DNA of 64,000 bases. It comes from Dyadobacter psychrophilus (lineage in GTDB: Bacteria; Bacteroidota; Bacteroidia; Cytophagales; Spirosomataceae). Where the stretch lies: contig NZ_FUZA01000002.1 in assembly GCF_900167945.1 (NCBI RefSeq), positions 248,001-312,000 on the forward strand. Reading direction: 5' to 3'. This document shows, one piece after another, positions 1 through 6,721 of the stretch (its first letter is position 1; every line of letters starts with the position of its first letter). The notes under the pieces are model-generated. The model saw only the letters and a program-made list of their open reading frames with translations, was not told the DNA's origin and searched no databases. The position numbers and the translations under genes are program-made.

Positions 1-1
1 G

Positions 2-1927
2 CTGCATGAATATCTGGAACAAATGCTGCAACTGGAAGCCGTTGCGAGCAAAGACTGGCTTACCAATAAAGTAGACCGATGTGTCGGCGGGCATGTAGCA
101 AAGCAGCAATGCGCTGGTCCTCTGCAATTGCCGCTGAACAATGTGGGCGTAATGGCACTCGATTTTCAAGGGAAAGATGGTATCGCGACTTCTATTGGCC
201 ATGCGCCACTTTCCGCATTGATCGATCCTGCTGCGGGAAGCCGTAATGCAATCGCTGAGGCGCTTTCCAACATTGTGTGGGCACCTTTGAAAGATAACCT
301 GACCAGTGTTTCACTTTCTGCAAACTGGATGTGGGCTTGTAAGAATGAAGGCGAGGATGCGCGATTGTACAAGGCGGTGAAAGCTTGCTCGGAATTTGCT
401 ATCAGTCTGGGAATCAATATTCCGACTGGAAAGGATTCGCTTTCGATGAAGCAGAAATACAAAAATGATGAGGTGATCGCGCCAGGAACTGTTATCATTT
501 CCGCAGCCGGGCATTGTGATGACATTACTGCGGTCGTTGAGCCGGTCTTGAAAAAAACGGGCGGTTCTATTTACTATATCAATCTTTCAGGTGATACTTA
601 TAAACTAGGCGGATCTTCATTTGCTCAGATATTGAACAAAATTGGCGATCAAACGCCTGATATTCAGGATGCAGGCAAATTTAAAACTGCCTTCAATGCT
701 ATTCAGGATTTGATCAAAGAAGGGAAGATCCAGGCTGGACACGATATCGGCAGCGGCGGGTTGATCACCACATTGCTCGAAATGTGCTTCTCGGACCGCG
801 ATTTAGGCGCTTCCATTGATCTTTCAGCATTGGGTGATCAGGACATTATTGAAAAGCTTTTTGCTGAAAACATCGGGATCGTTTTTCAGGCTGATGAATC
901 TGTGGAATCAGTGCTGGCGGCTCAGGGAGTTGATTTTCATAAAATAGGAACGGTTAATCTGGCTTCTAAATTGACGGTGAAAGATGCTGCCGGGAAGTGG
1001 GATTTTGATATTGAAACATTGCGTGATGTTTGGTTTAAAACGTCCTATTTACTAGATAAGAAACAAACAAAACCTGAGCTTGCGAAGGAGCGTTTTGATC
1101 ACTATAAAAACCACTTGCTGCGTTATAAATTTCCGGCTCAATTTGATGGAAAAAAACCGGTCATAGACGAATTCAGGCCGAGGCCTAAGGCAGCAGTGCT
1201 TCGTGAAAAAGGCAGCAATTCGGAGAGAGAATTAGCCAATGCCATGTATCTGGCCGGTTTTGACGTAAAGGATGTTCATATGACCGACCTTATTTCTGGT
1301 CGCGAAACGCTGGAAGATATTCAGTTCATAGGCGCAGTAGGAGGGTTTTCAAATTCAGATGTTCTGGGTTCAGCAAAAGGCTGGGCCGGTGCTTTTCTTT
1401 ATAATGAAAAGGCCAAGATTGCGCTGGAAAATTTCTTTAAGCGTGAGGATACACTGTCGGTTGGCGTTTGCAATGGCTGCCAGCTTTTTGTTGAGCTTGG
1501 ATTGATCAATGAAAATCATGAGCAAAAACCAAAAATGCTGCACAATGCAAGTGGCAAACATGAAAGTATTTTCACATCGCTGACCATTCAACCAAATAAA
1601 TCTGTAATGCTTTCCACACTGGCGGGCAGTACATTAGGCGTTTGGGTATCTCATGGAGAAGGACGCTTTGACTTCCCGTATTCCGAGGATCAATATAACA
1701 TTGTAGCCAAATACGGCTACGAAACCTATCCGGCCAGTCCGAACGGCTCCGCATTCAACACGGCAATGCTCTGCGACGAAACCGGCCGCCACCTGGTCAT
1801 GATGCCGCACATTGAGAGGTCCCTGTTCCAATGGCACTGGGCCAATTACCCAGAGGGAAGGAAGGACGAAGTGAGTCCTTGGATAGAGGCATTTGTGAAC
1901 GCGCGGGAGTGGATTGAAGGTTTGTGA
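2..1927 (+). CDS. purL: Phosphoribosylformylglycinamidine synthase, C-terminal part (5' truncated by window)
   Basis: FGAM synthase catalyses the ATP- and glutamine-dependent conversion of FGAR to FGAM, the fourth step of purine synthesis, in the cytoplasm. The reading frame is open from base 2, so the gene enters from outside the window. About 640 codons are visible; large single-chain PurL proteins are about 1200-1300 residues, so roughly the first half is missing. The visible part has the second AIRS/PurM-like synthase half (GKDSLSMK at about 420-450, GHDIGSGGL at about 740-765) followed by a class I glutamine amidotransferase domain from about 1180. That domain contains GGFSNSDVLG, the nucleophile Cys in GVCNGCQ (codon 1469-1471) and the His-Glu pair in MPHIERS (His codon 1808, Glu codon 1814). 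All key residues look intact. A strong hairpin follows the stop. Confidence 0.97.
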   Translation: MHEYLEQMLQLEAVASKDWLTNKVDRCVGGHVAKQQCAGPLQLPLNNVGVMALDFQGKDGIATSIGHAPLSALIDPAAGSRNAIAEALSNIVWAPLKDNLTSVSLSANWMWACKNEGEDARLYKAVKACSEFAISLGINIPTGKDSLSMKQKYKNDEVIAPGTVIISAAGHCDDITAVVEPVLKKTGGSIYYINLSGDTYKLGGSSFAQILNKIGDQTPDIQDAGKFKTAFNAIQDLIKEGKIQAGHDIGSGGLITTLLEMCFSDRDLGASIDLSALGDQDIIEKLFAENIGIVFQADESVESVLAAQGVDFHKIGTVNLASKLTVKDAAGKWDFDIETLRDVWFKTSYLLDKKQTKPELAKERFDHYKNHLLRYKFPAQFDGKKPVIDEFRPRPKAAVLREKGSNSERELANAMYLAGFDVKDVHMTDLISGRETLEDIQFIGAVGGFSNSDVLGSAKGWAGAFLYNEKAKIALENFFKREDTLSVGVCNGCQLFVELGLINENHEQKPKMLHNASGKHESIFTSLTIQPNKSVMLSTLAGSTLGVWVSHGEGRFDFPYSEDQYNIVAKYGYETYPASPNGSAFNTAMLCDETGRHLVMMPHIERSLFQWHWANYPEGRKDEVSPWIEAFVNAREWIEGL

Positions 1928-1936
1928 GGTTAAGTT

Positions 1937-2043
1937 CCAGGGATGAAATCCCGGGTTAAGACATGTGTTGTGCCTGACGGCACTTGCGGGAAGCAAGTGC
2001 CGTCAGGCACTTTTGATATTGTGGGGCCAGGATTTGTCCTGGC
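1937..2043. repeat. REP-like compound hairpin element
   Basis: Three hairpins sit side by side between purL and the convergent lipoprotein gene. The left one is CCAGGGAT-GAA-ATCCCGGG (1937-1955, one mismatch). The middle one is a perfect 18-bp stem (1970-2010). The right one is GCCAGGA-TTTG-TCCTGGC (2026-2043), followed by TTTT. Short CCAGGG-type hairpins flanking other structure resemble the REP sequences tied to RAYT transposases in Bacteroidota; that link is inference. There is no second copy in this window. Confidence 0.5.
1970..2014. terminator. Strong hairpin terminator, purL / convergent gene
   Basis: A perfect 18-bp inverted repeat, GTGCCTGACGGCACTTGC and its complement, encloses a 5-base loop (GGGAA, 1988-1992) and is followed by TTTT. 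It lies between the stop codons of two convergent genes, so it most likely ends purL transcription. It may act in both directions, although the reverse-strand T tract is absent. Confidence 0.75.
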
Positions 2044-2046
2044 TTT

Positions 2047-2505
2047 TCATTTCCTCACATAAACCTCCAAAATCTCCTGATCAATCCCCAGACTATCAAT
2101 CTTTTCCACGCCACTTTGGATGAGCGTGTCGCCGTTGAGGCGTAGTTTGAAATGGAAATCGCGGTTTTCCCAGTCGCGGTAGTTACAGTATTGGAGATGT
2201 TCTGAATAGTCGTCACCTTTCAAAGTGTAAGTGCCACCGCCAGCGTCGAAAACGGCCGAGTCACCTTTGCCTTGGTTGATGTCGTGCTTCATGAATGTAA
2301 AATGCGACTCTGTAAACATCTTTATCATTTCCTGATTTTTAACAGGAAAAGTTACAAGCGTGTCGCCTTTGGTAACCACTTTGCTTGATGAAAGGGCCCA
2401 TGTGCCGATAATCGATGGCGATGTGGACGTTTTTGATTCTTCCTTTTTTTCGGTGCAAGCAGCACAGATAACTAATAATGCAAAGCCGTAAAATTTTGAT
2501 CTCAT
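2047..2505 (-). CDS. Small lipoprotein of unknown function
   Basis: The protein is 152 residues if translation starts at the ATG at 2505. An upstream in-frame start would add 27 residues ahead of the signal peptide and is unlikely. The N-terminus MRSKFYGFALLVICAAC is a clear lipoprotein signal with a lipobox ending at Cys17 or so, so the mature protein should be membrane anchored in the envelope. The rest has a lipocalin-like look (IIGTWALSSSKV near the start, then alternating beta-type segments), as in many Bacteroidota lipocalin-like lipoproteins. That resemblance is weak and I do not assign a function. It is convergent with purL and divergent from the DUF6152 gene. Confidence 0.7.
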   Translation of the reverse strand: MRSKFYGFALLVICAACTEKKEESKTSTSPSIIGTWALSSSKVVTKGDTLVTFPVKNQEMIKMFTESHFTFMKHDINQGKGDSAVFDAGGGTYTLKGDDYSEHLQYCNYRDWENRDFHFKLRLNGDTLIQSGVEKIDSLGIDQEILEVYVRK

Positions 2506-2589
2506 TGCTGATTCAAGGATTGAGGTGGATTTCGCTTTCAAGTTAATGGATAATTTGATTAACTTTAAATACACTAAACTCAGCATCTT

Positions 2590-2943
2590 ATGAAAAGTAT
2601 CAAAAACATTTATTTTGCACTTGCAGTTTTACTTTGCGCATCTTTCACAGTGTTGCATCACGGCTGGGCTGATTATGATCAAACCAAGCCGCAGGATTTC
2701 ACAACAACGATTGAAGAATCCATTTATGAAAATCCGCATGTGCTTGCCAAGGTGAAGTACAATAAAGAAATGTACACCGTTTTCCTGGCCCCCACCAGCC
2801 GTATGACGGATCGCGGCCTGACAAGTGATATGATCAAGAAAGGCACTTCTGTCAGGCTCGTGGCTTATCCACATAAGACCGAAAAAGGCGAAATGCGCGC
2901 GGAAAGGATATTTGTGGATGGTAAAAAATTTGAACTTCGCTAG
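2590..2943 (+). CDS. DUF6152-like secreted protein
   Basis: A 117-residue protein with an N-terminal hydrophobic signal segment (residues 5-22), then HHGWADYD and a central YENPHV motif. An HH-x-x-x-x-x-D start and a later NPH motif are hallmarks of DUF6152, a family of small exported proteins of unknown role. The body fits a single small OB-like beta barrel. It is followed after 2 bases by a membrane protein gene, so the two form an operon; DUF6152 proteins often sit beside DUF6644-type membrane proteins. Function is unknown. The conserved histidines could bind a metal, which is speculation. Confidence 0.7.
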   Translation: MKSIKNIYFALAVLLCASFTVLHHGWADYDQTKPQDFTTTIEESIYENPHVLAKVKYNKEMYTVFLAPTSRMTDRGLTSDMIKKGTSVRLVAYPHKTEKGEMRAERIFVDGKKFELR

Positions 2944-2945
2944 TA

Positions 2946-3416
2946 GTGCTGGAATTTCTCGACTGGCTTGAAAAAACTTCCTGGGCGGTAGGAATTCGCC
3001 AATCGTTATGGCTATACCCGGCTTTGGAAATTGTCCATATCCTGGGTATAGTCATGCTGGTTGGCCCGGCATTTATGTTTGATCTGAGGTTATTGGGTTT
3101 TTCGCAGAACATTCCTTTTGCCAGTTTGGCAGAGCATTTATTGCCCTGGTCACGCAGGTCCCTGTTGCTGATTATTCCCTCGGGGGCGCTGCTTTTCATA
3201 ACCAATGCCAATGCGCTGGGCGTTGATCCCACATTTTGGACGAAGATGAGCTTAATAGGCGTTGCTGCTATTAATGTTTTCGTTTTTCACAGGTTTATTT
3301 TTAAATCAAATTTAAACCCAAATGGCAACCTTCCATCTCAGGCTCGGATCAGTGCCTGCATCTCCATCATTGTCTGGGTTGCCGTCATCGCCTGTGGCAG
3401 GTTGCTGGCTTATTAG
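2946..3416 (+). CDS. DUF6644-like four-helix membrane protein
   Basis: A 156-residue integral membrane protein. The start is a GTG at 2946, two bases after the stop of the DUF6152 gene, which gives the natural N-terminus (LEFLDWLEKTSW). Hydrophobic helices are visible at about residues 22-46 (LYPALEIVHILGIVMLVGP), 72-88, 97-115 and 132-155. A histidine in helix 1 (EIVH) is typical of the family and could be a heme or metal ligand, but this is not established. It is convergent with the TetR gene, with only 9 bases between stops. Role unknown. Confidence 0.7.
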   Translation: MLEFLDWLEKTSWAVGIRQSLWLYPALEIVHILGIVMLVGPAFMFDLRLLGFSQNIPFASLAEHLLPWSRRSLLLIIPSGALLFITNANALGVDPTFWTKMSLIGVAAINVFVFHRFIFKSNLNPNGNLPSQARISACISIIVWVAVIACGRLLAY

Positions 3417-3425
3417 TGATCAAAA

Positions 3426-4046
3426 TCAGCTAAGTTCGCTCAGGAAACGCTCGATATCGTCAATGCCTTTTTTTGTTGCATAGGGTCGAAACAAGTGTGC
3501 CTTCATGCGCAGGTAATGTGTCATCTGGCTGGCGAGGTTCTGCCTCGATCCCGACAGTACAGCTTCGGAAAACCAAAATCGGTTTTGGAGGCTGTTGCTG
3601 GAAACGATCAATAATTTGTCATCTTCCCCGGCAAATTTTACATACTTATTTTCCTCTAAAACAGCTACGTCATTCATCAGGCCCGATGCACGATTCTGCA
3701 TAACATTCTTATAATTGGTAGCGATGAGCGTATTCTGTTCCATCAGATGCACCATACTTAACATTAAGCATTGGTATTTCAGGCCGTTTTCAAACAGCAG
3801 TACATTCTTTTTCAAAAAATCATGTAAACTTTTTACTGGTAACTCTTTGTGAATTTGGTTATTGGATTCTGTGTATGCCTGGCTCAGGCTGTAAACCAGA
3901 TCATTCTTGGTAGGGAAGTAATAAGTGAGGTTGCCGATTCGCATATCCAAGTCCGCCGCGAGCTCCCGCATGCCTACGTACTCAATTCCTTTCTGATTAA
4001 ACAGCTCCAATGCCCGGTTAATAATTTTTTCCTGTGTCGCGTTCAC
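3426..4046 (-). CDS. TetR family transcriptional regulator
   Basis: A 206-residue regulator. Residues 1-50 form the TetR-type DNA-binding domain: ATQEKIINRALELFNQKG, then the helix-turn-helix GMRELAADLDMRIGNLTYYFPTKNDLV with the characteristic YYF..K.DL ending. The rest is a helical ligand-binding and dimerisation region without a recognisable ligand. It is transcribed away from the membrane protein/cupin pair at 4127-5178. The 80-base gap between them carries two copies of a 17-bp pseudo-palindrome, so it probably represses both itself and that pair. Confidence 0.92.
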   Translation of the reverse strand: MNATQEKIINRALELFNQKGIEYVGMRELAADLDMRIGNLTYYFPTKNDLVYSLSQAYTESNNQIHKELPVKSLHDFLKKNVLLFENGLKYQCLMLSMVHLMEQNTLIATNYKNVMQNRASGLMNDVAVLEENKYVKFAGEDDKLLIVSSNSLQNRFWFSEAVLSGSRQNLASQMTHYLRMKAHLFRPYATKKGIDDIERFLSELS

Positions 4047-4061
4047 TTTTCAGTATCAATA

Positions 4062-4107
4062 TTTGGTCAATGTCCTAATCCGTTATAATTTTAGGTCGTT
4101 GTCCAAA
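4062..4107. promoter_or_regulatory. Two candidate TetR operators in divergent promoter
   Basis: TTTGGTCAATGTCCTAA (4062-4078) and TTAGGTCGTTGTCCAAA (4091-4107) agree at 13 of 17 positions. Each is a pseudo-palindrome of the form TTnGGnC...GnCCnAA, and they are spaced 29 bp start to start. They lie between the TetR start codon (4046) and the divergent gene (4127). The second copy overlaps an 11-bp inverted repeat (GTTATAATTTT at 4082-4092, AAAATTATAAC at 4105-4115). Binding by the adjacent TetR is inferred from position and symmetry. Confidence 0.7.
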
Positions 4108-4126
4108 ATTATAACATTTGAACCGT

Positions 4127-4606
4127 ATGACGAAATCATTTTCAAACATCTTTTTAATCATGGCGTCTATCGCCTTCATCTCCATTATCGGCGCTGCAAT
4201 ATATGAGCATGCCGCAGTTGTACCTGTCTGGAGCATTGCGCCGCCCAGATCACTGTCCATGTTCCAGGGCGAATATGGAATCAAGCCTATCAATTTCTGG
4301 ATGCCAGTACATCCTGTAACCGTTTTGTTGTTGGCAGCGGCATTAATGGCAAATTGGAAGGAGCAGCGCCGCAAACAAATTTTAATCGTTCTCTGTTGTT
4401 ACCTGTTGATTTTAGCGATCACAGCCACGTATTTTGTGCCCGAACTTATTGCCATTACCACATCGGCCTATTCGGCTGCGGTTAGCGGTGACCTGGCAGC
4501 CAGAGCTTCAACCTGGGAAATGCTTAGCTTGCTGCGACTGAGCGTGTTATTGATATTAGCAGCGACGCTTTTAAGGAGTTTAAGCATGCAAACACAGGTC
4601 AGATAA
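4127..4606 (+). CDS. Four-helix membrane protein, DUF1772-like
   Basis: About 159 residues starting at the ATG at 4127; a TTG at 4118 in the same frame is possible but less likely. Hydrophobic segments lie at about residues 6-28, 60-77, 86-106 and 130-152. The spacing and the loop motifs around the first helix (an acidic/aromatic loop with VPVW) resemble small DUF1772-type membrane proteins, but the match is from memory. Its stop overlaps the start of the cupin gene (TAATG at 4604-4608), implying translational coupling. It probably belongs to the regulon of the divergent TetR. Function unknown. Confidence 0.65.
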   Translation: MTKSFSNIFLIMASIAFISIIGAAIYEHAAVVPVWSIAPPRSLSMFQGEYGIKPINFWMPVHPVTVLLLAAALMANWKEQRRKQILIVLCCYLLILAITATYFVPELIAITTSAYSAAVSGDLAARASTWEMLSLLRLSVLLILAATLLRSLSMQTQVR

Positions 4607-5178
4607 TGGAAACCAAAACAATGAAAAAAGTTTATCCGGTCACAATCGATAACGGTCATGGCGAGCGGCTGACATTTCTGGGACGTGAGCTTCGGGATGG
4701 TGTCGAGTATATACAAGTTGAGAATCAGGTGAGCCCCGGATCCGGTCCGCCTATGCATGTACATCATCACCAGCACGAAAGTCTGTATATCCATGAAGGC
4801 AAAATGGGCGTTCAGATCGATGGCCAGGAGCCCTACTTTCTAAATCAGGGCGATTCGGCAACTTTCCACAGTGGAATAGCACACCGGTTTTGGAATGCTG
4901 GCGAAACACCGCTCCGCTGTTCCGGGGAAATCTGGCCGCCGCACAACATTGAATATTTTCTCTCAGAAATCTATCGTTCCAGCCGCGAGAACGGCAAAGG
5001 CGTGCCCGCTCCATTCGATGCGGCTTACCTGCTGCGGAAGTACAAGACCGAGTTTGACATGCTGGGAATACCGCCTTTCGTCAAAAAATTTATTTTCCCG
5101 CTTGTGCTTTTTGTCGGAAAGTTGCGAGGGTTGGATAAAAAATTCAAGGACGCGCCCGAGGCTGTCATTGTTCCTTAG
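4606..5178 (+). CDS. Cupin-domain protein
   Basis: 190 residues. Cupin motif 1 is seen in GSGPPMHVHHHQHESLYIHEG (His-x-His followed by Glu and Gly, residues about 45-66). Motif 2 is seen in GDSATFHSGIAHRFWN (about 84-99), supplying the usual His3-Glu metal site of a single-domain cupin. The C-terminal 70 residues contain a hydrophobic stretch (FIFPLVLFVGKLRG) that could contact a membrane. Translation is coupled to the upstream membrane protein by a one-base overlap. Such proteins are either small dioxygenases or isomerases or binding proteins; the substrate cannot be told from sequence. Confidence 0.85.
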   Translation: METKTMKKVYPVTIDNGHGERLTFLGRELRDGVEYIQVENQVSPGSGPPMHVHHHQHESLYIHEGKMGVQIDGQEPYFLNQGDSATFHSGIAHRFWNAGETPLRCSGEIWPPHNIEYFLSEIYRSSRENGKGVPAPFDAAYLLRKYKTEFDMLGIPPFVKKFIFPLVLFVGKLRGLDKKFKDAPEAVIVP

Positions 5179-5184
5179 GATTTT

Positions 5185-5208
5185 TTCGCCGGGATGCATA
5201 CCGGCGAA
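5185..5208 (+). terminator. Hairpin after cupin gene
   Basis: TTCGCCGG (5185-5192) and CCGGCGAA (5201-5208) form a perfect 8-bp stem with an 8-base loop, 6 bases after the cupin stop. No T tract follows on the + strand, so it may be an inefficient terminator or an mRNA-end stabiliser. Confidence 0.4.
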
Positions 5209-5261
5209 TTGAACGCAGAATTTGATCTCCGGCATTGGTTGCTAGAATATTCCTGCCGATA

Positions 5262-5290
5262 TTTAGGTGTAAAATTACTTTACACCTAAA
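5262..5290. promoter_or_regulatory. Perfect 12-bp inverted repeat before lipoprotein gene
   Basis: TTTAGGTGTAAA (5262-5273), spacer ATTAC (5274-5278), and the exact complement TTTACACCTAAA (5279-5290). It ends 11 bases before the ATG at 5302. The symmetry and size suit a dimeric repressor/activator operator. If transcribed, it would be a strong 5' hairpin covering the ribosome-binding region. No regulator gene is adjacent. Confidence 0.65.
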
Positions 5291-5301
5291 ACCTCCTGAC
5301 C

Positions 5302-5997
5302 ATGAAATTGCTTCTACAATGTTCCGGAATAATGGTTTTTTTGCTGCTTTTTTCCTGTGATGACAGGGAGGACGACGTCGTCAAGGCACAGGTAGATAAA
5401 GAAAAAGTAATAGCGTCTCTTTTAGCAACTGATCGCAATTGGCGCTTCGAGGAGATTGCGATCGAAAAACAGGGAGTTAAGACGGTCGAAAACGTAGCAG
5501 AGTCATCTAAGATCATAACGGCCGAAACCCGGATAAACGTAACGCCGAATGTCGGTTTCCGATTTGAACGATTTGCCAATAATGTTAATAACCTCGATGA
5601 AATCATCAGCACCGGCCCGTTTGGCAAGATTCCTTACGGTGCAAAGTCGCTGAATGAAACTGGTATGGGACTGACAACAGACGGAACCTGGGCCTGGGAT
5701 GACGTAGCGCAAACGGTCTTTATCACTTCCACATCCTCCCTGGGAGGAATCGTCTCGGAAATGTCCGAAAACGGTTGGAGACCTGAAAAAGGTTATCTCG
5801 ATAATACAATGCTGCCGCTTTTCAAGACGGCAGGAGAGGCTCAGATAGCCGGTATACCGGAACGGATCAGGATTGTTTTTGAAGAAAATGATCCAAAGGC
5901 CGGGAAAATTAAATATAGCATTACGCTGAGAGCCGCATGGATTACCAGACTTATTTCCGGCAATTCGCGGCAGCATTTTTACGATGTGGTTTATTAA
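5302..5997 (+). CDS. Lipoprotein of unknown function
   Basis: 231 residues. The N-terminus MKLLLQCSGIMVFLLLFSC is a lipoprotein signal with the lipid-acceptor Cys at position 19, followed by an acidic DDREDD stretch typical of surface-directed Bacteroidota lipoproteins. The remainder is a mixed beta-rich domain I do not recognise. Its stop codon overlaps the ATG of the 2H phosphoesterase gene (TAATG, 5995-5999), so the two are translationally coupled. That is an odd pairing of an envelope protein with a cytoplasmic enzyme. A perfect inverted repeat precedes it. Confidence 0.7.
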   Translation: MKLLLQCSGIMVFLLLFSCDDREDDVVKAQVDKEKVIASLLATDRNWRFEEIAIEKQGVKTVENVAESSKIITAETRINVTPNVGFRFERFANNVNNLDEIISTGPFGKIPYGAKSLNETGMGLTTDGTWAWDDVAQTVFITSTSSLGGIVSEMSENGWRPEKGYLDNTMLPLFKTAGEAQIAGIPERIRIVFEENDPKAGKIKYSITLRAAWITRLISGNSRQHFYDVVY

Positions 5998-6611
5998 TGA
6001 AAAGTAAAACATTATCTGTTTACACCCTTGCGATAAGTCCCGATGAGCGTATTATCGGGCTGGTAAAAATGCTCAAAAAGCGTTTACAGAAGCATCTGGG
6101 GAGAAATTACGGCAGCGTTAATTCTCTTGCTCATGTGACCTTAATCCTGTTTGTTGCCTACGACGACGATTATCCTCCCATTTTGGCAGAATTCGAGCGG
6201 GTCCTGGCCGGCCTTGCGCCATTTGACATTGGACTGTCAGGCTTTGGTGATTTTTCGAAAACCTACCCATGCACGTTCTTTGTTAAACCCGATGAATGTT
6301 CGAATAGGCAAATTATTGAGTGTTGCAAAACGATAGGAACCAATTTTAATAAATTTTTGAAGCGAAGATATACCGACCGCTGGGAAATAGTAGGTCGTAC
6401 AGAACCGCATCTAACCATAGGCCGTGATCTGATCCTGGAAGAAATAAAGGCTTCCCACTCCTTATTCACCGACGATTTTGATGAGCACTTTACCTGCGAT
6501 TCATTCGTTATCCGAAAGCTGAATCCTGGGAAAGGACAGTACGAAATCATTGACACTATTCCATTACTGGGTCACGAATATATGGTAGGCCAGCAGATGC
6601 GGCTGTTTTGA
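5997..6611 (+). CDS. 2H phosphoesterase (2'-5' RNA ligase / LigT-like superfamily), stand-alone
   Basis: 204 residues from the ATG at 5997; a longer in-frame start at 5937 overlaps the upstream gene and is less likely. It carries both catalytic H-x-T/S motifs of the 2H superfamily: AHVTL (His46) and PHLTIGR (His138). Members cleave 2',3'-cyclic or 2',5' phosphodiesters in RNA or nucleotides; the substrate here is unknown. It is homologous over its whole length to the C-terminal domain of the Fic protein immediately downstream. From RNYGS to GFGDF I count 25 identities in 51 ungapped positions. It is therefore a tandem paralogue of that fused domain, coupled to the upstream lipoprotein gene. 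Confidence 0.88.
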   Translation: MKSKTLSVYTLAISPDERIIGLVKMLKKRLQKHLGRNYGSVNSLAHVTLILFVAYDDDYPPILAEFERVLAGLAPFDIGLSGFGDFSKTYPCTFFVKPDECSNRQIIECCKTIGTNFNKFLKRRYTDRWEIVGRTEPHLTIGRDLILEEIKASHSLFTDDFDEHFTCDSFVIRKLNPGKGQYEIIDTIPLLGHEYMVGQQMRLF

Positions 6612-6694
6612 CACTGATGTTTAATGACAGTAATTAGTTTTCATATTTTTGAGTCGGATTTAGCTACTATTCATGTTTTTTAGTTAAAATTCAA

Positions 6695-6702
6695 TAGTTT
6701 TG
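6695..6702 (+). promoter_or_regulatory. Candidate -7 element for the Fic gene
   Basis: TAGTTTTG matches the Bacteroidota -7 consensus TAnnTTTG and lies 19 bases before the Fic start codon. Upstream, CATG at 6672-6675 sits at about the right distance for the -33 TTTG box but is a poor match. It suggests the Fic gene has its own promoter in the 110-base gap after the 2H gene. Confidence 0.4.
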
Positions 6703-6721
6703 ACAAAATCTATTTCAGATT

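Noticed and set aside
166-1996. Open frames on the minus strand across purL
   Set aside because: All lie inside the purL coding region; purL has intact catalytic motifs, so these are shadows.
5937-5996. Longer start of the stand-alone 2H phosphoesterase
   Set aside because: It would lie entirely inside the lipoprotein gene; the ATG at 5997 gives the natural N-terminus of the family.
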